From NCBI GenBank assembly GCA_913055635.1, contig CAJXLK010000016.1:1-64000 (forward strand): a DNA stretch of 64,000 nucleotides, given 5' to 3'. Below, piece by piece: positions 45,028 to 53,057 of the stretch (position 1 is its first letter; each line of letters begins with the position of its first letter). The translations under genes were made by a program, and so were the position numbers. The notes under the pieces were generated by a model, which saw only the letters and a list, made by a program, of their open reading frames with translations, made no database searches and was not told the origin of the DNA. The DNA comes from an uncultured Bacteroidota bacterium (lineage in GTDB: Bacteria; Bacteroidota; Bacteroidia; Bacteroidales; UBA12077).

Positions 45028-46578
45028 ATGCGACAAATCAGGCATTTTGGGTTAGTCACTGTGTTATCGTTGTTGCTGCCTTTTTTCAGCATGGGGCAGA
45101 TACAGCCTTCCAAGGCTTATCCTGAGTTATTTCGAAGGGTACAAACCGAAGCCATTTTTTCGGATCAGAAGACTTTTGTGGATTGTAAGCCTCTTTTTAG
45201 GGCCGATACCATACGAATGCATTATGAGCGGGCTGTCAGTAGGAGACCTTTTAACTTGCGGGATTTTGTGGGAACGCATTTTGACACCACATTGAACGAT
45301 ACGGCCGCTTTATTCAGGCATATTGACCGGCTGTGGGATTATCTGAGCAGAAGGCCTAAACCGCAGGATTCACTGTCTTCATTGATTGCTTTGCCTAAGC
45401 CTTACATCGTACCTGGAGGGCGCTTCCGTGAGATTTATTACTGGGACAGCTATTTCACGATGCTGGGCTTGCAGGTTTCCTCTCATAACGAGATGATTAA
45501 AAATATGGTGGAAAATTTTGCCTGTTTAATTGATCGGTTTGGTCATATTCCCAATGGCAACCGCACGTATTACCTGAGCCGTTCCCAGCCTCCTTTTTTC
45601 TCCCTGATGGTGGATCTGTTGGCGCAAATTCGGGGTGATTCGGTATATGTTAAGTATTTACCACAACTCCGCCAGGAGTACCATTATTGGATGCAAGAAA
45701 AAAACCAGTTGAAAGCTGGCTGCCGGGCCCGGAAGAAAGTGGTGCTGATGAAGGGGGGCGGCGTCCTTAACCGCTATTGGGATCATCAATCCCGCCCGCG
45801 TCCTGAGAGTTACCGGGATGATATCGAGCTTTATAAGCATGCAAACCGCGACAGCAGTCTCTTTCGCGATATACGCTCGGCTGCAGAGTCGGGCTGGGAT
45901 TTTAGTTCCCGCTGGTTCGCCGACGCCACTTCGCTGGATTCTATTCAAACCACCCATATTTTGCCGGTCGATCTGAATGGTTTGCTCTATCATCTGGAAA
46001 AGGTCCTGGAAAAAGCTTACCGTCTTAAAGGGAATGAAGCCGGGGCCGGACGGATGCACGCTGCGGCCAATCGGCGTAAAAATCTTATTGTGCGATATTT
46101 CTGGGATGAGCAGGACGGCTTTTTTTACGATTATCATTTTAAGAAAGGAGAACGCACCCATAGGGGCGCGTTGGCGGGTGTTTATCCCCTGTTTTTTGGA
46201 TTGGCCGATTCAATTAAAGCCGGGCGGGTGGTTGAGCAACTTCGTCGGAAATATTTGTTTGACGGTGGACTGGTCACCACTCCGCGCAGTACCGGTCAAC
46301 AATGGGATTTTCCCAACGGATGGGCCCCGCTTCAATGGATCGCTTATAAAGCTTGTAAACGCTATGGTTACGATGAGCTGGCCCATCAGATTGCGGTTCG
46401 GTGGACCGATCTGAATATGAAAGTCTTTTTCAACACCGGCAAGATGATGGAAAAATACAATGTGGTCAATACGGATTTGCCTGGTGGGGGAGGGGAGTAT
46501 GAATTGCAGGATGGCTTTGGCTGGACCAATGGTGTATTTCTTAAACTCTGGCAGCTGGAACGGGGTGATATTCCATGA
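45028..46578 (+). CDS. treA: Periplasmic trehalase (GH37)
   Basis: Splits trehalose into two glucose molecules. 516 residues, with a signal peptide (VTVLSLLLPFFSMG, about residues 10-23) placing it in the periplasm. Both family signatures are present: PGGRFREIYYWDSYF (residues about 129-143) and QWDFPNGWAP near the C-terminus. The catalytic acid is expected in AESGWDFSSRWF and the base near the Glu of GGGGEYELQDGFGWTNG. The gene is alone and convergent with the amyloid operon; the palindrome cluster 46580-46764 separates them. Confidence 0.95.
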   Translation: MRQIRHFGLVTVLSLLLPFFSMGQIQPSKAYPELFRRVQTEAIFSDQKTFVDCKPLFRADTIRMHYERAVSRRPFNLRDFVGTHFDTTLNDTAALFRHIDRLWDYLSRRPKPQDSLSSLIALPKPYIVPGGRFREIYYWDSYFTMLGLQVSSHNEMIKNMVENFACLIDRFGHIPNGNRTYYLSRSQPPFFSLMVDLLAQIRGDSVYVKYLPQLRQEYHYWMQEKNQLKAGCRARKKVVLMKGGGVLNRYWDHQSRPRPESYRDDIELYKHANRDSSLFRDIRSAAESGWDFSSRWFADATSLDSIQTTHILPVDLNGLLYHLEKVLEKAYRLKGNEAGAGRMHAAANRRKNLIVRYFWDEQDGFFYDYHFKKGERTHRGALAGVYPLFFGLADSIKAGRVVEQLRRKYLFDGGLVTTPRSTGQQWDFPNGWAPLQWIAYKACKRYGYDELAHQIAVRWTDLNMKVFFNTGKMMEKYNVVNTDLPGGGGEYELQDGFGWTNGVFLKLWQLERGDIP

Positions 46579-46579
46579 T

Positions 46580-46770
46580 AAAAAAGACCCCGCTTAGCGG
46601 GGGTGCCAAAAAAACGCTAAATAAACCCCGTAAATAAACCCCGCTTAGCGGGGTCTAGAAATTGAACCCCGCTAAGCGGGGTTTTTTTGAACCCGCTAAG
46701 TTAAACCCCGCTAAGCGGGGTCTAAAAAAGTGGGGTCTGAAATTGACCCCCGCTAAGCGGGGTCTTTTTT
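46580..46770. repeat. Cluster of five GC palindromes between convergent genes
   Basis: Intact CCCCGCTTAGCGGGG or CCCCGCTAAGCGGGG cores at about 46588, 46640, 46667, 46706 and 46748, plus broken half-copies. Those at 46666-46688 and 46745-46770 are followed by T-runs on the plus strand, and that at 46580-46603 has a T-run on the minus strand, so the cluster probably terminates both the trehalase and amyloid transcripts. Confidence 0.85.
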
Positions 46771-47314
46771 ATCGGATGATGATCTGCATATTTTTTCCCC
46801 GTTGTTGAATTTTCATCGGCAGGCTTTGGCCTGCGATGTTGTATATGCCCAATTGATTCCCGGTCTGTTCAACCTGCCGGTCCAGGTTGTTGCCTGAGAC
46901 CCGGTCAAACAGATCATTGTTGCTGCCGGTCTGGGTGTAGTCAGCTTTGTTGCCATTGCCCTTCACACCCAGGTTCATATAATTGCCATCCCCATTATTT
47001 TGTTCTGCGGTGACCTGATTCTGGTCGCCATTGATTTGGAGTTGAATATAGTTCCGGCTTTGCCGTTTAGTGACGGCTTTCTTCTCCTTCCGGGTCTGTT
47101 CAGACCGGGTTCTCTTCTGTGACATTTCAATGGAATTGCCATTGCTGCCATTTAAGCCATATGAATTGTTGCTGTTCAAATTGTTGAGCACCTGTTGCTC
47201 ATAGACTTCCATCTGGCTTTTATCCTGCTGGGCATATATTTTCCCGGGGGAACCTGTCAACCATAACAAGGAAAAAATCATCAAGATGAGGTATCTGCTT
47301 ATTGTTTTTTTCAT
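46769..47314 (-). CDS. Small curlin-repeat protein, possible amyloid nucleator (CsgB-like)
   Basis: 181 residues with a signal peptide (YLILMIFSLLWLTG, cut after YAQ). A basic Lys/Arg-rich stretch lies in the middle (RTRSEQTRKEKKAVTKRQSR), followed by about five curlin half-repeats of the N-x4-Q-x-G-x-x-N type (QLQINGDQNQVTAEQNNGDG), and a C-terminus KIQQRGKNMQIIIR. The basic character and the last repeat resemble the membrane-bound nucleator CsgB rather than the major fibre subunit. It is last in the operon headed by the fecR-type gene. Function is inferred from repeats and position; sequence identity to CsgB itself is low. Confidence 0.65.
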   Translation of the reverse strand: MKKTISRYLILMIFSLLWLTGSPGKIYAQQDKSQMEVYEQQVLNNLNSNNSYGLNGSNGNSIEMSQKRTRSEQTRKEKKAVTKRQSRNYIQLQINGDQNQVTAEQNNGDGNYMNLGVKGNGNKADYTQTGSNNDLFDRVSGNNLDRQVEQTGNQLGIYNIAGQSLPMKIQQRGKNMQIIIR

Positions 47315-47416
47315 TGTTGAAAAGGGTGTTTTGCGGTTTATCGAACGAACATTGATGATTTTTTCGGAAGAAGGAAAGCGAAAGCCGGTTAGGCTCTCCC
47401 TTTCCTTTTCAGATGG

Positions 47417-49129
47417 TTATTGACTCTGAGAAATGGCAGCGGTGTTGCCGCTTCCGTTCTGCAGGACATTGGCGGTGTTCCCCTGGCCGGATTGCATGAT
47501 GGTGGCTTCATTCATGCTGCCGTGTACCCCGGGGGTATAGCGTTGATTCCAAAGGCCCTGGTCAACGGTAGCGGTGTTGGCGGAGCCATCCTGATGGATG
47601 TCAACCCAGTTCTGGTCACCCGACTGGTAGGTTTCGGCCATGTTGTCGCTGCCGCCTTCCTGAAGGATGTTGGAATAGTTGTAGTCGGCTTCGTTGTTAT
47701 CCCACTTGCTTTCATAGCCACCGTAGGTATAGCCGTCCTGAACCTGAACTGCTGTGTTTCCGCTGGTTTTCTGATCGATGTAGGCTTCGTTGTAGCCCCC
47801 GTCCTGATGGGTTTCAGCCGAATTGCCGCTGCCCCGGATGTCCTGGTCGGCAAAGTTGGCGTCGCCTTCCTGATAGATATCAGAGGTGTTGCCGCTGCCC
47901 CATATTTCGCTATAGGCTTCATTGTCCTTGTTTACAATGGTCGGGCCCTCGCTGTCGAGCACCTGATTGTGCACAACGGTGTTGCCATTGCCGTCGATGT
48001 AAACATCCGACAGGTTGTTGGTGCCATTCTGCTTGATGTCAACTTTTTGATCGGCTGCATTTCCGCCCAGGGAAGCATCGATATCGATCTTGGCCTTGTT
48101 GCCGGGGCTGGAGGATTTTTGCCATACATCTACATCCTGGTTGGTGCCTTCGATGTCGGCCCATACAGTGTTGTTGTCATTGATTTGTTCAATGTCGATG
48201 TCTGAATAGTCGCCTTCATACATGAACGGGTTGCTGCCAAAACCAGTGATGGTATTGTAGCTGCCCTCCTGAATGAAATCGATGTAATTGTCATCGCCCT
48301 TGAGTTTGGCATGGAGTTGATTTTCCTGGCCATCCTGTTTGGCGTAGATTTCATTGCCGTAGTTTTCTACGTCATACCATTCACCCTGGTTGATGTGCAT
48401 TTTGTTGTCATCTCCCATTTGTTCACCGGTGAATTGGTTGTCGTAGCCAAATACGGAGTAGGAGGCTTCGTTGCTGTAACCATTCTGGGTTACATCGACC
48501 TGGTTGTTGTCGCCTTCAATCCAGACGCCCTGGTCTGAATACCAGGGTGTCGAACCGACCTTGTTTTCGTTGCCGATTTGATCGATCTCGACCCTATTAC
48601 CCGTTCCCTTGGCATCGACTTCGGCCACGTTCCTATCGCCATCCTGTTCGATTTTGGCTTCACTGGAAGAGGCATGAAGCAGTTTGACAAAGGCGGCGTT
48701 TTCATCGCCCATTTGTTGGGTCTCGCCATAGTTGCCACTGCCGTTGCTGGTCTGGAATTTGGACCAGTTGGAGGAACCTTCCTGCAGCTGATAGGATTCG
48801 TTGGCGCCATTGAACATCACGCTCACTGCCTGGTTTTGGCTGCCGGTTTGTTCCTGAACAGCTTTGTTCCCGGGATTGCCCCAGTCACGCTGTTTGATTA
48901 CCGCGCTGTTCTGACTCCCATCCTGCATTTGTTCTGCAGTAGCACCTTCCGAATCGGTTGCTCCCTGGAACATACCCTGGGTGACTTCAGCGGTGTTGCT
49001 GCTGCCGCTTTGACTCTGACTGGCTGTGTTGTTGCTGCCATTCTGATTGGTGCTGGCCGAATTGCCCTGGGCCATTACCATACCGCTCATGAAAAAGACC
49101 ATGACGGCTAAACTAAGTAGTCGTTTCAT
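47417..49129 (-). CDS. Large curlin-repeat secreted protein (functional amyloid subunit)
   Basis: 570 residues with signal peptide MKRLLSLAVMVFFMSGMVMA. Nearly the whole mature protein consists of about 38 half-repeats of 11 residues with the curlin pattern N-x-A-x-x-x-Q-x-G-x, most regular at both ends (NNTASQSQSGS, GNTANVLQNGS, GNTAAISQSQ) and looser, with inserts, in the middle. It is strongly acidic (many Asp/Glu) with no Cys. Pairs of such repeats stack as strand-loop-strand layers in curli amyloid. It is much longer than E. coli CsgA (about 130 mature residues). I start at ATG 49129; the frame upstream begins with TTG in a leader shared with the next gene. Confidence 0.8.
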   Translation of the reverse strand: MKRLLSLAVMVFFMSGMVMAQGNSASTNQNGSNNTASQSQSGSSNTAEVTQGMFQGATDSEGATAEQMQDGSQNSAVIKQRDWGNPGNKAVQEQTGSQNQAVSVMFNGANESYQLQEGSSNWSKFQTSNGSGNYGETQQMGDENAAFVKLLHASSSEAKIEQDGDRNVAEVDAKGTGNRVEIDQIGNENKVGSTPWYSDQGVWIEGDNNQVDVTQNGYSNEASYSVFGYDNQFTGEQMGDDNKMHINQGEWYDVENYGNEIYAKQDGQENQLHAKLKGDDNYIDFIQEGSYNTITGFGSNPFMYEGDYSDIDIEQINDNNTVWADIEGTNQDVDVWQKSSSPGNKAKIDIDASLGGNAADQKVDIKQNGTNNLSDVYIDGNGNTVVHNQVLDSEGPTIVNKDNEAYSEIWGSGNTSDIYQEGDANFADQDIRGSGNSAETHQDGGYNEAYIDQKTSGNTAVQVQDGYTYGGYESKWDNNEADYNYSNILQEGGSDNMAETYQSGDQNWVDIHQDGSANTATVDQGLWNQRYTPGVHGSMNEATIMQSGQGNTANVLQNGSGNTAAISQSQ

Positions 49130-49157
49130 AGCATTGAATTTTTGGTTAAACAATTGG
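49127..49157 (-). promoter_or_regulatory. Shared leader before the amyloid gene
   Basis: CCAATTGTTTAACCAAAAA, two variable bases, CAATG, one variable base and TATGAAA precede this start and recur at 50074-50104 before the sister gene. It contains the start codon and may hold a translation signal. Confidence 0.6.
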
Positions 49158-49218
49158 AATTTGAAAGGTGACCGGTGGGCTCATTCCTGTAAACCACCGG
49201 TCTGAAAAAATTTTAAAG

Positions 49219-50076
49219 TTATTGCTGGGTGATGTGCGAGATGTTGCCCATCCCCATTTGATCTACATCAGCCATGTTGCCATTGGATTGCTGATTTACC
49301 CAACTGGCGTTCATGGTCCCTTCCTGGGTGATGTATATTTCGTTGTTGAAGCGCAGGTTCTCCATGCCACCGACCCTGATATGGGCCATGTTGCCCAACT
49401 GTTCCTGGTCGATGTCGACCGTGCCATAACTGTTGTGGACTTCACCGGTTACCGCGTTGTAGCTGCCTTCCTGATCAATGTCGATGTTGGATTGATCGCC
49501 TTCATACTTGAAGAAAGCGGTTTGTTCGTCTGCGTTGAGCAACGTCACTTCTCCACCTTCTTCTGGCATTTCGCCTTCGACCATCATCCCGCCAACGTAG
49601 TTGCCGGATCCTTCCTGTTCGACCTTGATCTGGTTTTCATCGCCTTTGAGTTTGAGGTAAGCTTGGTTGCCGGTTCCTTCATAACCTTCTTCCAGCATTT
49701 CTCCGCCACCATAGCTGGATTGTTCGAGGATCACATGGTTGCCGTAATTGTAATCTCCGTCGAACCAGTTGCCCTGCTCGATGATGGCCTGGTTGCCATA
49801 GCCCAGTTGGGAGGATTCAAGCAGATTGCTGTGGCCATGAACACCGTATTCCAGTGAGTTGCCCTGGCCTGTCTGGCTGACAAAAGCTTCATTTTGCTCT
49901 GATATGTCCGAAGCATTGCTGGTTTGGTTAATCATGGCCTCATTGGAACCGGACTGTTCTAAATCGGCCATGTTGTAGTTGTTGTTTTGTTCGACCGTAG
50001 CATCATTTTGTGCCACTGAAAAGCTGGCTGCAAAGAGCGCAGCGGCAAGGAGTGCTGTTGTTTTTTTGATTTTCAT
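49219..50076 (-). CDS. Curlin-repeat secreted protein (functional amyloid subunit)
   Basis: 285 residues with signal peptide (KTTALLAAALFAASFSVAQ). The mature part consists of about 17 curlin half-repeats, for example NNYNMADLEQSGSNEAMINQ, GHSNLLESSQLGYGNQAIIEQ-type pairs and NMADVDQMGMGNISHITQQ, with inserts in the middle. It is very acidic, without Cys, and shares its 31-nt leader and overall layout with the larger protein at 47417-49129, so the two are probably duplicates. It is the second gene of the operon, 84 nt after the FecR-type gene. Confidence 0.78.
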   Translation of the reverse strand: MKIKKTTALLAAALFAASFSVAQNDATVEQNNNYNMADLEQSGSNEAMINQTSNASDISEQNEAFVSQTGQGNSLEYGVHGHSNLLESSQLGYGNQAIIEQGNWFDGDYNYGNHVILEQSSYGGGEMLEEGYEGTGNQAYLKLKGDENQIKVEQEGSGNYVGGMMVEGEMPEEGGEVTLLNADEQTAFFKYEGDQSNIDIDQEGSYNAVTGEVHNSYGTVDIDQEQLGNMAHIRVGGMENLRFNNEIYITQEGTMNASWVNQQSNGNMADVDQMGMGNISHITQQ

Positions 50077-50104
50077 AACATTGGGTTTTTGGTTAAACAA
50101 TTGG
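50074..50104 (-). promoter_or_regulatory. Shared leader before the amyloid gene
   Basis: The same 31-nt leader as at 49127-49157 (CCAATTGTTTAACCAAAAA followed by a CAATG and the start codon), differing at three positions. Confidence 0.6.
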
Positions 50105-50160
50105 TTTTTAGAAAAATAAGATTTTTAATTGTTGCCTCATTGATTTTTTCCTGGCTTATT

Positions 50161-51837
50161 CTAATGTCCGTTTTGCCGGAGCCTTATTGTATTGTGATTC
50201 CCTTTTTGACGGGTGTGCGCCTTATTTCCGACACCCTGCTGAATGATCCGGATCTCATTGAACCGACCCTTCATCCTGTCTTTGGTGAGTCTCCTGGTCC
50301 TACTTGTTTGATAGGCGGCTCCACTTTGGATGATCACCGCCTCATTGGAGCCTCCTTGCTGCAATAGGGTGATTTCATTAGCCTGGCCTGTTTGAAGGAT
50401 TATGCCCCGGTTGTTGCTGCCTTTGCTTCGGGTATGGGACCGATTTCTTTGGCCAAGCTGTAGCGATTGCACATGGGTATTGTATGCTTCCATAATGTTA
50501 ATGATGGAAATGTTGTCCTGACCCTGCTGTATTTGCTGGCTTGTCGAGGGTATTGGTTTATCGTCGGTTTGCCGGTTGTTCCCTTTTAGGATGGCCCGGG
50601 CCTGGTTCCCCTGTCCTTGCTGTAGCTGGAGCGATCTCAGGTTGCTGCCCACCTGGCGAATATGGGCACTGTTGTTTTGGCCTTGCTGGAGGATTCTTCC
50701 AAGCTTGTTTTGTCCCTGTTTATCTCTGGAGGTTTGGGGTGAACCTATGGTCATGCGGTTGTTTTGGCTGAAGACCGGGTGGTTGGCCTTAAAGGCTTCC
50801 AGCCATTGAATGGCCGAATGCGGGGTTGATTTATTGACCTGAAGCTCCCGGGAATTGGGATTATACTTTACCATGTCGCCGGGTTTAAGCTGAAGGGGTT
50901 GTTGGCGTGCCTGAATGTTGAGTTTGATTTTTCCCGATGAAAGGTAAACCCGGGATTGCTCCTGACCTGTGCTCACGTCGAATCGGGTACCCAGGACTTC
51001 AACCCTTAAATCGGGGGTTACCACCGAAAATTTGATCACCTGGCCCTGGCGTTGTTTTTGTTGGACATAGAAAAAGGCTTCTCCCTCCAGCTCCACCCTC
51101 CGGTGCGGTCGCTCTTGCCACCGGGCATGATAGGCGATCTTTGTTTGTTCATTCATATATACCGTGGAGCCATCGGGCAAAACAACTTTTTTGCGTTGAT
51201 TTTTTCCAGTGCGGTAATGAATGGTTTTTTCCCGGTCTGTTTGATGCGGCTTTTCCTCTGGTCTGTAGGATTGAGCCGTATTGACCCCCTGATCCGGTGA
51301 ATGGTTAAATGCCGGGCTGGGATGGCCCGCAGTGTCGATAATCAGGGTTTTACGCTCTGGTTTTCGACTCCGGGCTGCAGGTTTTTGAACTTCTCCGGGA
51401 ATGAAGGGGAAAGTTTCGGATGCGGTGCCCGGTGATTTAACAACAGCCGGCTGTGCTGGAGTTGTTTCCTGTTTTGCATCATAGGTTGTATAACGACCAA
51501 TTCCCAGCATGAACATGACCAACAAACTGGCGGCTGCTTTCATCAAAAAACCATTGGAGAGGTGGACAGGACCACGTTTTTTCCGCCCCATTTGACGGTC
51601 AAAGTATTCAGAAATTTCCATAAACCCTTCATCCATTTCTTCCCGGCTGACCCTCACCTGGTGGGGTTGTAAATCCAGAAGAATTTTGCGGGCCTCTTTC
51701 ATCTTTTCTCGCATATTGGGGCTGTTTCTCCACCAATGGTTCCAGAAATTTTCATCCTCCCGGCTGTTTCCAAAAACCCAATGACGGAATCCCTCGTCAA
51801 GCAACAAATCTTCTATGTGATGGGGGCGTTTACGCAT
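50161..51837 (-). CDS. FecR-family anti-sigma factor fused to curlin-type amyloid repeats
   Basis: 558 residues. Residues 1-95 form the cytoplasmic sigma-binding region typical of Bacteroidota FecR proteins (IEDLLLDEGFRHWVFG...FWNHWWRNSPNMREK). One membrane segment follows (about 97-114, FLMKAAASLLVMFMLGIG), then a Pro/Lys-rich linker and the FecR domain (211-335: KVVLPDGSTVYMNEQTKI, VELEGEAFFYV, VEVLGTRFDVS). In place of the usual C-terminal region, residues 374-558 are about 12 half-repeats of the curlin pattern (LQLQQGQGNQARAILKGNN, LLQQGGSNEAVIIQSG, RIIQQGVGNKAHTRQKGNHN), rich in Arg/Lys. It heads the amyloid operon and faces the ECF sigma gene. I know of no described anti-sigma factor with amyloid repeats. 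Confidence 0.85.
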   Translation of the reverse strand: MRKRPHHIEDLLLDEGFRHWVFGNSREDENFWNHWWRNSPNMREKMKEARKILLDLQPHQVRVSREEMDEGFMEISEYFDRQMGRKKRGPVHLSNGFLMKAAASLLVMFMLGIGRYTTYDAKQETTPAQPAVVKSPGTASETFPFIPGEVQKPAARSRKPERKTLIIDTAGHPSPAFNHSPDQGVNTAQSYRPEEKPHQTDREKTIHYRTGKNQRKKVVLPDGSTVYMNEQTKIAYHARWQERPHRRVELEGEAFFYVQQKQRQGQVIKFSVVTPDLRVEVLGTRFDVSTGQEQSRVYLSSGKIKLNIQARQQPLQLKPGDMVKYNPNSRELQVNKSTPHSAIQWLEAFKANHPVFSQNNRMTIGSPQTSRDKQGQNKLGRILQQGQNNSAHIRQVGSNLRSLQLQQGQGNQARAILKGNNRQTDDKPIPSTSQQIQQGQDNISIINIMEAYNTHVQSLQLGQRNRSHTRSKGSNNRGIILQTGQANEITLLQQGGSNEAVIIQSGAAYQTSRTRRLTKDRMKGRFNEIRIIQQGVGNKAHTRQKGNHNTIRLRQNGH

Positions 51838-52270
51838 CTGGTTATTTTAATTTGGTCTAAATAAAAAATCTTCACCCTGTAAAAGGGAATTTTTTCCTTT
51901 TTATGGACAGGTGAATCCAAAAAAATTTCAGATAATTTTGTCTTTTATTTGTAAATGGTTGAATATTCGCAAAAAAAGCTAATGCGCCGGGGCTTTTTGG
52001 CCGATTGCTCATGCGAAGTGTTCCCATCCAAGAGACCGTTGTTTATAAAAGATGGGCTTTTTTTGTTCTATTCGGCTGATAAACAAATTGATAGCTTGAC
52101 CCCCTAATGTGTTTCAACCATATGCCCTGTTGGATTGTTATACATTGCCTTCCCTGACCATATGAATAACCTGCAGGGTATGAACCTGAGAAAGCGGAAA
52201 GTCAGGGGGTATGCTCTCTGCTTGAGTTCAACCTGATTGCCATCTTTACCATTCTAATAATTCAGTGCTT
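51838..52270. other. Divergent regulatory region, fecR-type gene / ECF sigma
   Basis: About 430 bp of AT-rich DNA between the anti-sigma and sigma genes, with no gene. TAATTTTG (51933-51940) fits the -7 consensus on the plus strand, without a -33 partner. A repeat AAAAGGGAATTTTTTCCTTTT lies near 51880. Promoters for both directions, and any sigma-dependent site, should be here. Confidence 0.5.
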
Positions 52271-52867
52271 ATGGCGCGGGAAGCGGTTAACAAGAATGAC
52301 GATTATTACCTGTGGGAACGTTTCAAAAAGGGGGAACGCTCTGCCCTGAGCCAAATATACTACCAAAATTACCCCGCCCTTTACAATTATGGATTACGGT
52401 TAAGTTCTGATTCTGCCCTTATTAAAGATACCATCCAGGAACTTTTTTTTGACTTGCTATCCAGGCTCACCCGGCTGGGGCCTACTGACAATATAGCGGT
52501 TTATCTGTGGACGGTTTTCCGGCGCAGAATCATTCATAAATTAAAGCAGGCGCGCAACTATTCTTACTGGGACCATGAGGATCCGGTTTTTCATGTAGAA
52601 GTGGCTGAATCGCCGGAGGACACTATCATTGGCAGGGAACAAGAGGATGCCGTTTCCGGCAGGTTGCGGGATATTTTGGACGAACTGCCCCCCCGCGAGC
52701 GAGAGGCCATTTATCTGAAATATTATCAGAATATGGGTTATAAAGAAATCTCTCAGGTAATGGGGGTAAAGTACAGTTCGGTGGGAAAGCTCATCTACCG
52801 GGCCATGACAACGCTACGGGAACACGGTAAAGTGGGGCTAAAGGGAGCGGATGAACAGCTTTATTAG
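52271..52867 (+). CDS. ECF-type RNA polymerase sigma factor
   Basis: 198 residues, sigma-70 family, extracytoplasmic-function group. Region 2 is visible in YLWERFKKGERSALSQIYYQ and LIKDTIQELFFDLLSRL, and region 4 in LPPREREAIYLKYYQNMGYK followed by EISQVMGVKYSSVGKLIYRA, the helix-turn-helix that reads the -35 element. I start at ATG 52271; the frame also allows GTG 52265. It is divergent from the FecR-curlin gene, the normal partner arrangement for Bacteroidota sigma/anti-sigma pairs. The expected role is to drive the amyloid operon, itself, or both. Confidence 0.92.
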   Translation: MAREAVNKNDDYYLWERFKKGERSALSQIYYQNYPALYNYGLRLSSDSALIKDTIQELFFDLLSRLTRLGPTDNIAVYLWTVFRRRIIHKLKQARNYSYWDHEDPVFHVEVAESPEDTIIGREQEDAVSGRLRDILDELPPREREAIYLKYYQNMGYKEISQVMGVKYSSVGKLIYRAMTTLREHGKVGLKGADEQLY

Positions 52868-53057
52868 GGGGTTCAATTATTCTGATGAATGTTCCGGGCA
52901 TCGCCTTGCCCTTTTTCAGGCCGGTGGTTGAGTTTGACGGGGGAGAACAGGCGAAAGTTCCACGCTCAGGTTCTTTGCTGGTATTTTCATCTATTCCATC
53001 CATGGAGATATGTATCAAAATGCCGCCCAGTCCCGTATAAACTCTTAAATCTTTTAT

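Noticed and set aside
47420-49857. Plus-strand frames of 177-261 codons opposite the amyloid genes
   Set aside because: They mirror the repetitive sense genes; no ribosome site, signal or known domain, and the sense strand has clear signal peptides and repeats.
50161-51837. FecR-curlin fusion as an assembly or frameshift artefact
   Set aside because: The frame is open and continuous from the FecR domain into the repeats, with no internal start, and a linker (335-373) joins them; it still deserves read-level confirmation.
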